Assembly (NCBI GenBank): GCA_902785425.1
Contig: CACZYP010000018.1
Span: 1 to 64,000 of the forward strand
DNA from: an uncultured Ruminococcus sp.
GTDB lineage: Bacteria > Bacillota > Clostridia > Oscillospirales > Acutalibacteraceae
Reading direction: 5' to 3'
Length of the DNA: 64,000 nucleotides
Shown piece after piece: positions 35,309 through 42,812 of the stretch. Made by a program: the position numbers and the translations under genes. The notes beneath the pieces were generated by a model. That model was not told the DNA's origin and made no database searches. It saw nothing but the letters and a program-made list of their open reading frames with translations. Numbering within the stretch: the first letter of the stretch is position 1; every line of letters begins with the position of its first letter.

Positions 35309-35318
35309 GTCTGTTTGG
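35309..35318 (-). promoter_or_regulatory. Isolated inverted LytTR-type box
   Basis: GTCTGTTTGG is the exact reverse of CCAAACAGAC. It lies just after the terminator of small RNA 1 and has a decayed counterpart (CTGTCGGTTT) at about 35661 after small RNA 2, supporting duplication of the whole unit. Confidence 0.5.
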
Positions 35319-35424
35319 GGAGAAAAATGTGTTTTTTGTGAAGTATATCACATTTATAGAGGGCAATTTGCAATAGATAGTTTTAAATAAAATCGGTTGT
35401 TATGTGCAAATTGCGAATTCAGAA

Positions 35425-35455
35425 ACAAATAGACACGGTTTCGCCCCAAACAGAC
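35425..35455 (+). promoter_or_regulatory. Two phased LytTR-type operator boxes, unit 2
   Basis: ACAAATAGAC at 35425 and CCAAACAGAC at 35446, 21 bp apart. The second box again ends 8 bp before the -35 box. Confidence 0.8.
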
Positions 35456-35463
35456 AAAATCGC

Positions 35464-35492
35464 TTGAAAAATTTGCCGTAATAATGTATTAT
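35464..35492 (+). promoter_or_regulatory. Promoter of small RNA 2
   Basis: TTGAAA at 35464-35469 and TATTAT at 35487-35492, 17-bp spacer, the same geometry as unit 1. Confidence 0.75.
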
Positions 35493-35498
35493 ATAGTT

Positions 35499-35640
35499 GC
35501 AGCAAATGATTGCTAAGCTGCTATGACACACATGAAGCGGTGAAAGATTGCGCACCGCAGATTTACGAATTTGATAATACCTCTTTCAAGAATACGATTC
35601 CCTTAAAACAAAAGCGGCCTTCGGGCTGCTTTTGTTTTTT
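35499..35640 (+). ncRNA. Putative LytTR-controlled small RNA 2
   Basis: Predicted transcript of about 142 nt ending in a strong terminator (stem AACAAAAGCGGCC / GGCTGCTTTTGTT with TTCG loop, T-run). The hairpin GCGGTG (35537-35542) / CACCGC (35553-35558) with loop AAAGATTGCG matches the hairpin of RNA 1, with compensating differences in the stem. The segment 35573-35603 is nearly identical to 35229-35259 of RNA 1. The 5' part differs and can form GCAGC/GCTGC. Only very short frames are present (for example a six-codon one at about 35506). Confidence 0.65.
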
Positions 35641-35804
35641 CGTTTTTGTTTTCTGCAAATCTGTCGGTTTCCTGAAAATGACACATAATTATAGAGGATA
35701 TTTGAAATAAAGATAAAAAATCTACATAAAAACGAGCGTGTTATATAAAAATTTGTGAAAATCAGGAAAAGTGTGGATCTGTGCAAAAAAATCTCAAAAA
35801 AGTA

Positions 35805-35833
35805 TTGCAATTACCCGGAAACCATGCTATAAT
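35805..35833 (+). promoter_or_regulatory. Promoter of the orphan 5S rRNA gene
   Basis: TTGCAA at 35805-35810 and TATAAT at 35828-35833, 17-bp spacer. Confidence 0.75.
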
Positions 35834-35873
35834 AATCAAGCAGTCGGGAAAACCGATAACGAAAAGTTAAAAA

Positions 35874-35973
<100 letters not shown>

Positions 35974-35987
<14 letters not shown>

Positions 35988-36006
35988 AGGACGGCTGCTT
36001 TTTTTA
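35974..36006 (+). terminator. Terminator overlapping the 5S 3' end
   Basis: AGTAGTCGTCC (35974-35984) pairs with GGACGGCTGCT (35989-35999), two G-U pairs, loop AATA, then a T-run. Confidence 0.85.
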
Positions 36007-36376
36007 TAATTGACAATTGAAAATTGACAATGGACAATTGAGGTCAGGCTCATTTCGTTCGCCGTTTTATAAGTGTGGAGAGTGGAGTGTGGAATGAAGG
36101 AAGCGGCTTTGCCGCTTATTTTTTTATTAGTTTATCCGGACAAAACAATTATCTTTCGGCAGCGAATTAAGGAAGCACTGATTAAATCGAGTGCCCATAT
36201 TGCGCAGTCAGATTTTGAGGCAAATTGGACGAAAAAGCCGCAGGAATACTGACGTATTTCATGCTCAGTCCGCAGGACGTGATTTATTCAGTGGTTCCTT
36301 AAAGTATGGCTTTGAAAGGAGCAATACAAATTCAACTCGCCGCAGGCGAGTTCCGCCACTCTACACTTCACACTAA
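36006..36376. repeat. Modular hairpin repeat, copy 14, with nested element
   Basis: Arm AATTGACAATTGAAAATTG, module GGTCAGGCTCATTTCGTTCG, a GTGGAGAGTGGAGTGTGG arm, hairpin AAGCGGCTTTGCCGCTT, core with GGCAGCGAATTAA, then the nested MITE-like element, core resuming AAAGTATGGC, hairpin AACTCGCCGCAGGCGAGTT and arm CCACTCTACACTTCACAC. The rest of the gap up to the regulator gene (36757) is AT-rich and without genes. Confidence 0.8.
36171..36298. mobile_element. MITE-like element with 18-bp inverted ends (128 bp)
   Basis: Ends GGAAGCACTGATTAAATC and, inverted, GGAACCACTGAATAAATC (16 of 18 equal). Directly flanked by TTAA on both sides (36167-36170 and 36299-36302). Removing the element and one TTAA restores the core sequence GCGAATTAAAGTAT present in copy 12. 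Confidence 0.75.
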
Positions 36377-36627
36377 AAAAGGATCTCATTGGCTCCGAGA
36401 TTTTCCATTTGATAAGTTTTTCGTTCGCTTGTGTGTTTTTTGTCATTAAAAAAGTCACAAATATTCAAATTTTGCTAACATTTATATTGTAGAATCATAA
36501 TGTGCAAGATTAGGGCGAGTGCCGATGTTTTGATGGTCAAGTGATGCATTAATGTGTAGCTTTTTGGCAAAAACTTCGTTTTGGAAGAAATTTTTTGGAT
36601 TTTTTTAATATTTTTGTCTTTAAACGG

Positions 36628-36656
36628 TTGCTTTTTGGTTCAAAATTGTGTATTAT
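36628..36656 (+). promoter_or_regulatory. Promoter of the PucR/CdaR-like regulator gene
   Basis: TTGCTT at 36628-36633 and TATTAT at 36651-36656, 17-bp spacer, about 100 bp before the start codon. Confidence 0.6.
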
Positions 36657-36756
36657 TATATATGATAATAGGCTTTTTTGCACAATGTTAGTTACAATGT
36701 TGATACAAATGCCATGAACTACAGAACAAAACACAGATAAAGAGAGGGATCATACT

Positions 36757-37842
36757 ATGTCCAACAGATTGTTCCAGGGCGTCATTCATCAGATGAGAGA
36801 TGCAATCGACAGAACTATCGGCGTTATCGATGAGACATCGGTAGTTATCGCATGCAGCGAGCTTGGCAGGATCGGCGAAGTAAACGACAGCATTACTTCG
36901 GAAACGCTCAGCTCTTCCGCTCCGTTCGTTATAAACGGTCAGACATTCAAATCGTTCAGCTGCAATTCAAGATCTGAATATGCGGTATTCGTACAGGGCA
37001 GCGACGACGCAGCTCAGAAGTACGCTCAGCTTCTAGCTGTTTCGCTCAGCAGCATCAAGCAGTATTATGACGAAAAGTACGACAGAGGAAACTTCATCAA
37101 GAACGTTATCCTCGACAACATACTTCCCGGCGATATTTACATCAAGGCAAGAGAGCTTCGCTTCAACAACGAGGTAACAAGAGTATGTATGCTCATCAAG
37201 ATCACCTCCAAGACAGATATCTCCGCTTACGATGTTATCCAGAACCTCTTCCCCGACAAGACGAAGGACTTTGTTATCAACATCAACGAAACAGATATCG
37301 CACTTGTTAAAGAGGTTAAGTCGGGCATCGATTCAAAAGACCTCGAAAAGCTTGCAAGCTCTATCGTTGATACGCTTTCGAGCGAGTTCTACACTCACTG
37401 CATCATCGGTATCGGTACGGCTGTTATCGGTGTGAAGGAGCTTGCTCATTCGTTCAAGGAAGCTCAGGTAGCGCTTGAAGTCAGCAAGGTTTTCGACACA
37501 GAGCGCACTATCGCAAGCTACGACAATCTCGGTATTGCACGTCTTGTTTATCAGCTTCCCACAACTCTTTGCGAAATGTTCCTTAACGAAGTATTCAAGA
37601 AGGGTTCGATAGATTCTCTCGATCAGGAAACACTGTTCACTATCCAGAAGTTCTTCGAGAACAACCTGAACGTTTCCGAGACATCGAGAAAGCTTTTCGT
37701 ACACAGAAACACGCTCGTGTACAGACTTGAAAAGATCAAGAAACTGACCGGTCTTGATCTGCGTGAATTTGAAGACGCTATCGTATTCAAGGTAGCTCTC
37801 ATGGTCAAGAAGTACCTCACCGCCAACCCGGTCAAGTACTGA
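36757..37842 (+). CDS. PucR/CdaR-like transcriptional regulator
   Basis: 361 residues. The C-terminal 60 residues form the PucR-type helix-turn-helix (LNVSETSRKLFVHRNTLVYR, LEKIKKLTGLDLREFEDAIVF) found in CdaR and related activators. The middle part is the GGDEF-like CdaR region (IIGIGTAVIGVKELAHSFKEA). The N-terminal part has no DNA-binding motif and may sense a small molecule. The start follows AGAGAGGGA. It precedes ftsE by about 240 bp. Whether it controls the ftsEX operon is not shown. Confidence 0.85.
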   Translation: MSNRLFQGVIHQMRDAIDRTIGVIDETSVVIACSELGRIGEVNDSITSETLSSSAPFVINGQTFKSFSCNSRSEYAVFVQGSDDAAQKYAQLLAVSLSSIKQYYDEKYDRGNFIKNVILDNILPGDIYIKARELRFNNEVTRVCMLIKITSKTDISAYDVIQNLFPDKTKDFVININETDIALVKEVKSGIDSKDLEKLASSIVDTLSSEFYTHCIIGIGTAVIGVKELAHSFKEAQVALEVSKVFDTERTIASYDNLGIARLVYQLPTTLCEMFLNEVFKKGSIDSLDQETLFTIQKFFENNLNVSETSRKLFVHRNTLVYRLEKIKKLTGLDLREFEDAIVFKVALMVKKYLTANPVKY

Positions 37843-37965
37843 TAACCGTATGTTTGGAAAGGGAATGTAATGGGAGCACTCGTATTACATTCCCGATTTC
37901 AATTATATATTGAATTTCCTGAAAACATAAATATTCGTATTTCATCAAGTATGAAATTATGAATG

Positions 37966-38012
37966 CGGAGTGCAAAACTGCGAAACTCGGCTTCGCCGAG
38001 TTGATTTTATAT
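37966..38012. repeat. Modular hairpin repeat, half copy
   Basis: GCGGAGTGCAAAACTGCGA followed by the perfect hairpin AACTCGGCTTCGCCGAGTT and TGATTTTATATTTG, the usual start of a core. No right half is present. Confidence 0.6.
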
Positions 38013-38083
38013 TTGCTTGTTGTAAACAGCGGTATAGGAAAAGATAAGAACTGAGAGTATATCGACAGAGAAAAGAAATTATT

Positions 38084-38935
38084 ATGCAAAAAAGAGATTT
38101 AAGCGGAGCCGGCAGCTCCATGATCCAGTTTAAAAATGTAACAAAGGTATACCCAAGCGGTACAAAAGCGCTCGATAACGTGAGTATCAATATCGAAAAG
38201 GGTGAGTTTGTATTCATCGTTGGTGCTTCGGGTGCAGGTAAAAGTACCTTTTTGAAGCTTATAATGAAAGAAGAGCAGCCTACATCGGGAAAACTCTATG
38301 TAAACGGCATCAATACAACGGATATGCCCAAAAGACGTGTTCCGTATCTTCGCCGTACAATGGGCATAGTGTTCCAGGATTTCAGGCTTATAGATAAAAT
38401 GACGGTTTTTGACAACGTTGCATTTGCAATGCGTGTTATCGGCGCCCGTCCGAGAGCTGTCAAAAAGCGTGTTCATTACATACTCGGCCTTGTAGGACTT
38501 AAAGACAAGGCTCAGAGCAGACCGGCGGAGCTTTCCGGTGGTGAGCAGCAGCGTGTCAGCCTTGCCCGTGCGCTTGTTAACAACCCTACGCTCATTATTG
38601 CCGATGAGCCTACGGGCAACATCGATCCAGAGATGTCGTTTGAGATCATTGAGCTTCTCAACGAGATCAACAAGCAGGGCACAACGATCATCGTCGTAAC
38701 TCATGAGCATGAGCTTGTTCATAAGTTCAAAAACAGAGTGATCGAGATCCAGGGCGGAAAAGTTACGTCGGATACCGGCGCACCGTCCGAAAAAGCGGAG
38801 CTTACGATCGAGATATCCGAAGAGGATCTTGCTGAGATCCCCGAAGAGATCGCCGAGGAGATACCCGACGTGACAGCAGAGGAGCTCAATCGGGAAGCAC
38901 TCCGTGAAATAGACGGGGAGGCAGCAGACGAGTAA
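38084..38935 (+). CDS. ftsE: Cell division ATP-binding protein FtsE
   Basis: 283 residues. Walker A GASGAGKST, signature LSGGEQQRVSLARAL, Walker B LIIADEPTGNIDPE, H-loop VVTHEHE. With FtsX it forms a membrane complex that switches on a peptidoglycan hydrolase during division or elongation. The usual FtsE start, MIQFKNVTKVYP, lies at codon 13 (38120). Neither start has a good ribosome site, so the first twelve residues are uncertain. The C-terminus carries an unusual acidic extension of about 50 residues (EISEEDLAEIPEEIAEEIPD) beyond the ATPase fold. The stop overlaps the ftsX start by one base (TAATG). Confidence 0.95.
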   Translation: MQKRDLSGAGSSMIQFKNVTKVYPSGTKALDNVSINIEKGEFVFIVGASGAGKSTFLKLIMKEEQPTSGKLYVNGINTTDMPKRRVPYLRRTMGIVFQDFRLIDKMTVFDNVAFAMRVIGARPRAVKKRVHYILGLVGLKDKAQSRPAELSGGEQQRVSLARALVNNPTLIIADEPTGNIDPEMSFEIIELLNEINKQGTTIIVVTHEHELVHKFKNRVIEIQGGKVTSDTGAPSEKAELTIEISEEDLAEIPEEIAEEIPDVTAEELNREALREIDGEAADE

Positions 38936-39834
38936 TGAGAGGCTTTGGCTATTTAACTAAAGAGGGTATAAAAAGCGTCTGGAACAACAGGATGATGTCG
39001 GCGGCGTCTATCGGCGTGCTTGTATCGTGCCTGCTTATCACGGGGGCAGCTATGCTCATTTCGATGAATGTAAAAAATGTTGTCGATCAGGTCGGCAAGG
39101 ATAATCAGGTCACAGTTTTTCTGAAGGAGGATATCGATTCTGTACAGGCTGTTCAGAAGATCGGTCCCGAAATAAGAAAGCTTGACAACATAGCTTCCTG
39201 CGAGTTCTATTCAAAGGAAGAGGCTATCACAGAATGGGAAGAGGAGCTCGGACCGCTCTTTTCGGAGCTTCAGGGTCAGGAAAATCCGCTTCCGAATGCG
39301 TTTCATGTTGCGATGGTAGACCTTTCACAGTATGAAGACACTGTAAACAACATAAAAGCCGTTGAGGGCGTTGATATAATCAGCGACCGAAGCGATATCG
39401 CAAAGCGCCTTACAGACCTCAACCGCCTTGTAACTCAGGTGGGAATGTGGCTCGTTCTGGCACTCGGCATTATTTCCCTTTTCATTATAAGCAACTCGGT
39501 TCGTATGACGATGTATTCACGCCGCTTCGAGATTAGCATTATGAAGTCGGTAGGCGCTACGAACCACTTTGTACGAACACCCTTCGTTATCGAGGGTATC
39601 GTGCTCGGACTTATTTCGGGCGTGCTTGCTTCCGTTATCATTGCATTCCTGTATGAAGCGATGATAAACGCCGTAAAGTATATAGTGCCGATAACGGAGA
39701 TACCGTACTCAGATCTTGCTGTAAACATGTCTATAGGCTTTGTTGTGTTCGGCATGATCGTCGGTGCGATAGGCGCACTTATTTCAATAGGAAGATACCT
39801 GAACATGGAAGGAGGAGAGATCCTTGGCTGGTAA
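38935..39834 (+). CDS. ftsX: Cell division permease-like protein FtsX
   Basis: 299 residues. One N-terminal membrane segment (about 21-43), an extracellular domain (about 45-165) and three C-terminal segments, the FtsX layout. MTMYSRRFEISIMKSVGATNHFVRTPFVIEG is the conserved cytoplasmic loop that contacts FtsE. The extracellular loop should bind the coiled coil of the hydrolase encoded next. It is translationally coupled to ftsE through TAATG, and its 3' end contains the ribosome site of the next gene. Confidence 0.96.
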   Translation: MRGFGYLTKEGIKSVWNNRMMSAASIGVLVSCLLITGAAMLISMNVKNVVDQVGKDNQVTVFLKEDIDSVQAVQKIGPEIRKLDNIASCEFYSKEEAITEWEEELGPLFSELQGQENPLPNAFHVAMVDLSQYEDTVNNIKAVEGVDIISDRSDIAKRLTDLNRLVTQVGMWLVLALGIISLFIISNSVRMTMYSRRFEISIMKSVGATNHFVRTPFVIEGIVLGLISGVLASVIIAFLYEAMINAVKYIVPITEIPYSDLAVNMSIGFVVFGMIVGAIGALISIGRYLNMEGGEILGW

Positions 39835-41290
39835 TAAACTTATATGCACCATTGCTTCGGCAGCGGTGTTGCTCGGAACTATAGGAGTCTCGGCTTCAAT
39901 ATTATGTTCTGCAGATACTCTGAACGATTATCAGTCACGTCAGCAGGCACTTGAAAAGCAGGCTGCCGAATATCAGGCGCAGATAGAGAGCACATCGAGC
40001 GATATTGCAAAGCAGGAAGAGTATAAAGCTGCTTTGCAGAACAAGATCACCGTTCTGAACGAGCAGATCGTTGCAGGACGTGAGCAGATAACGGCTCTTG
40101 ATAAAGACATTTCCTCACTCCAGACAGACCTTGATAAATCAAGAAGCAAGATCTCCGGCAGGATAGATAAGCTCAAGCAGCGTGTAAAGGCGCTTTATGT
40201 TTCGGGCGATACGACCTCTCTTGAGATAATTCTCGGGGCAAAGGATTTTTCGGATTTTCTTGATAAGCTTGAAGTTGTAACGTACATATCGAAATCGGAT
40301 CAGGCGCTCATTTCAAGCCTGCAGGACGATATCGACGAGATAAACAGAAAGCGCAGCACGCTCAAAGAGAAGAAAACAACTCTTTCAAACGAGCAGAATA
40401 AGCTTACCGACCGTCAGAAAGAAATGCAGATGCTTATCAATGAGAACGAGAAGCTTCTTGACAATCTCAATGACGCTCAGCAGGGTGCACAGGATCATCT
40501 TGATGCAGCAAATGCCGAGATGAAGGCGATCGAAGATCAGATCACTGCTTACTTCAAGAATAAAGAGGCGCAGGAAAAAACTGCGAAGATAGCAAGCGAG
40601 GCGAAAAAGAATCTTGCCGAAGCAAGCAGCAGCTCTTCCAAAACGGAAAGCAGCACGGCAAAGCATACTATCATTCGTCAGAGTGAGCAGAATCCCTCCA
40701 ACACATCGTCACAGCATGAGAGCGGTGCGTCCGCCGTTGATGATTACGACGAGGACAGCGAAGACTACTATTATGAAGACGATGAAGACAGCGATTCCGA
40801 CAGCAGCAGTTCACAGGCATCAAGCTCACAGGCGCCTCAGCAGGTAGTTGAAGATACGTCCGACGGGTACGTATGGCCTGTTCCCGGACATTATACGCTT
40901 TCCAGCGTGTGGAATGAAGACAGAACGACTTACAATCACGGCGCTATCGATATTTCCGACGGCTCTATAATGAATGCTCAGGTAGTAGCGGCAGAGTCGG
41001 GCGTTGTAGTTCTTTACGACAACGAATGTGACCATAATTACGGTAAAGACGGAAGCTGCGGCTGCGGCGGCGGTTACGGCAGATACATAATGATCGACCA
41101 CGGCAACGGCAAGGCTACACTTTATGCGCATATGACGGATATTGTTGTAAACGAGGGCGATTACGTTCAGAAGGGTCAGCTTGTCGGCTATGTCGGCACA
41201 ACAGGCTGGTCAACAGGACCGCATCTGCATTTCGAAACACGTTTGAACGGTGAAAAGTACAACCCGATGAACGAATATCCGAATATATAA
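39824..41290 (+). CDS. FtsEX-dependent murein hydrolase, coiled coil plus M23 peptidase
   Basis: 488 residues from the TTG at 39824, chosen because GGAAGGAGG stands upstream within ftsX. Signal peptide (about 1-27), a long coiled coil (about 30-265) like EnvC/CwlO/PcsB, a Ser/Asp/Glu-rich linker (about 275-340), and an M23 domain. The zinc ligands and catalytic residues are His372 and Asp376 (NHGAID), HM in YAHMTD, and HLHFE (His467, His469). Inside the M23 domain is an unusual Cys-rich insertion (CDHNYGKDGSCGCGGGYG). It should cut peptide cross-links in peptidoglycan when activated by FtsEX. Confidence 0.93.
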   Translation: MAGNKLICTIASAAVLLGTIGVSASILCSADTLNDYQSRQQALEKQAAEYQAQIESTSSDIAKQEEYKAALQNKITVLNEQIVAGREQITALDKDISSLQTDLDKSRSKISGRIDKLKQRVKALYVSGDTTSLEIILGAKDFSDFLDKLEVVTYISKSDQALISSLQDDIDEINRKRSTLKEKKTTLSNEQNKLTDRQKEMQMLINENEKLLDNLNDAQQGAQDHLDAANAEMKAIEDQITAYFKNKEAQEKTAKIASEAKKNLAEASSSSSKTESSTAKHTIIRQSEQNPSNTSSQHESGASAVDDYDEDSEDYYYEDDEDSDSDSSSSQASSSQAPQQVVEDTSDGYVWPVPGHYTLSSVWNEDRTTYNHGAIDISDGSIMNAQVVAAESGVVVLYDNECDHNYGKDGSCGCGGGYGRYIMIDHGNGKATLYAHMTDIVVNEGDYVQKGQLVGYVGTTGWSTGPHLHFETRLNGEKYNPMNEYPNI

Positions 41291-41363
41291 AATCAGACAG
41301 CGTCACTTGGTATGACAATTTTAACAAAATTGTTGTAAATTTGATGAAATTGTAATTTTTCTG

Positions 41364-41392
41364 TTGACTTTATATGTTTAATCGGGTAAAAT
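41364..41392 (+). promoter_or_regulatory. Promoter of the S41-like gene
   Basis: TTGACT at 41364-41369 and TAAAAT at 41387-41392, 17-bp spacer. Confidence 0.65.
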
Positions 41393-41443
41393 AAAGTCGG
41401 AATTATATTTTCGCAAAGAAAAGATTAGGGAGTGTTTTTCAAA

Positions 41444-42727
41444 ATGATGAAGAAAAAGACCACATTTGGCTTTGCTCTTGCATGCGTGCTTGTTGCAGCG
41501 GCTATCGCATTCGCAGCAGGATTCATGATCTCCGGCAGCAAGGCAAAGAAGCTCACTCAGGGCGAGATAGGCTCTGTTAACGAGCAGGTCGCAGATGTTG
41601 AAAAGGTCATTCATGATAATTACCTCGGCACTATCAACGAGGACGATCTCGTTAAGGGTATGTGCAGAGGCTACGTTGAAGGTCTCGGCGACAGCTCCGT
41701 AAAATATCTTACGGCTGCCGAGTATGCAAACTACAATAAATCCACAGCAGGCGAGACGATCGTTTACAAGAACTTCGGCAAGGGTATCGGTTATATCCAG
41801 TTCCTCGGCTTTGAAGATTCCACAAAGACTTCGTTCTCAAATGCGCTCAATGATTTCAGCGGTTCTTCCCTTTCAAAGGTAGACATGCTCGTGTTCGATC
41901 TCAGAAATTGTGCTTCGGGCGACATTGAGGTAGCAGCTCAGATCCTTGATATGCTTCTCCCCGAGGGCGAGACGATCGCCGGTGTTGACAAGAACGGCAA
42001 GAGAACTGTTCTTTACACATCGGATCAGAGCGAGATCAGCTACGATATCGCAGTTCTCGTAAACGGAAACACATCGGGTCCCGCCGAGATATTTGCTTCC
42101 ACACTCAATGCTTACGGCAAGGCTGTTATCGTTGGTACAACAACGGCAGGCGACTGCGCAAAGACAGACGCAATCCAGCTCAAGTCGGGCGACTACGTTC
42201 TTATCCCGAATCTTTACTACGTTACGAAGGGTCAGCAGACTTATTCGACAACGGGCGTTGTTCCCACAAATGTTGTTGAGCTCAGCATCGCAGATCAGAA
42301 GTCTTACGATTCAGGTTCGCTTGAACTTGCTTCCGATCCTCAGTTCCTTGCAGCAGTCAAGGCACTCGGCGTAAACGATATCATCATGCCGGCAGGCTTC
42401 GGCAGCGATACTGACACAGACAAGAAGTCTTCCGACAGCGATAAGAAGTCGAGCGACAGCGATAAGTCAAGCGACTCCGATTCCGATTCAGACTCCGATA
42501 GCTCAAAGAGATCTGACTCCGATTCCGATGCAGAGGAATCTTCCGATTCCGACGAAGCACTCGATCCGCACTGGGACGACGATGATTTCTGGGCAAGCCA
42601 GCAGGGCGGCGGAAACAGAGACAACGATGGCGGCGACGGTTATTACGATGAAGACGGCGACTACGTTTACTACGATAATGACGACGGCGGTTACAACGGC
42701 GGCTACGATGATGAGGATTGGGATTGA
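41444..42727 (+). CDS. S41 peptidase homologue without PDZ domain, probably inactive
   Basis: 427 residues from the ATG at 41444 (AGGGAG upstream; a GTG at 41432 is in frame). One N-terminal membrane segment (about 8-28), then a C-terminal-processing-protease fold: IGYIQFLGF, VDMLVFDLRNCASGD, VNGNTSGPAEIFAS. Aligned from memory with E. coli Tsp, the catalytic Ser falls on Gly in NTSGPAEI (a Ser is one residue earlier) and the catalytic Lys on Asp in TTAGDCAK. No PDZ domain lies between the helix and the core. The tail is Ser/Asp repeats (SSDSDKKSSDSD) followed by D/G/Y-rich sequence. It follows ftsEX-M23, a conserved order in Firmicutes. Confidence 0.82.
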   Translation: MMKKKTTFGFALACVLVAAAIAFAAGFMISGSKAKKLTQGEIGSVNEQVADVEKVIHDNYLGTINEDDLVKGMCRGYVEGLGDSSVKYLTAAEYANYNKSTAGETIVYKNFGKGIGYIQFLGFEDSTKTSFSNALNDFSGSSLSKVDMLVFDLRNCASGDIEVAAQILDMLLPEGETIAGVDKNGKRTVLYTSDQSEISYDIAVLVNGNTSGPAEIFASTLNAYGKAVIVGTTTAGDCAKTDAIQLKSGDYVLIPNLYYVTKGQQTYSTTGVVPTNVVELSIADQKSYDSGSLELASDPQFLAAVKALGVNDIIMPAGFGSDTDTDKKSSDSDKKSSDSDKSSDSDSDSDSDSSKRSDSDSDAEESSDSDEALDPHWDDDDFWASQQGGGNRDNDGGDGYYDEDGDYVYYDNDDGGYNGGYDDEDWD

Positions 42728-42780
42728 TCCCGTACAGAGTTATATTATAATGAAAACAGCGGCTCGGAAGAGTCGCTGTT
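42724..42780 (+). promoter_or_regulatory. Probable promoter and leader hairpin of tatD
   Basis: TTGATC at 42724-42729 and TATAAT at 42746-42751, 16-bp spacer. Immediately after, AACAGCGGCTC pairs with GAGTCGCTGTT over a GGAA tetraloop (42755-42780). No T-run follows, so it may end the S41 message or shape the tatD leader. Confidence 0.5.
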
Positions 42781-42812
42781 CTTATAACCCCCACCAAAAA
42801 GGATAATACATT

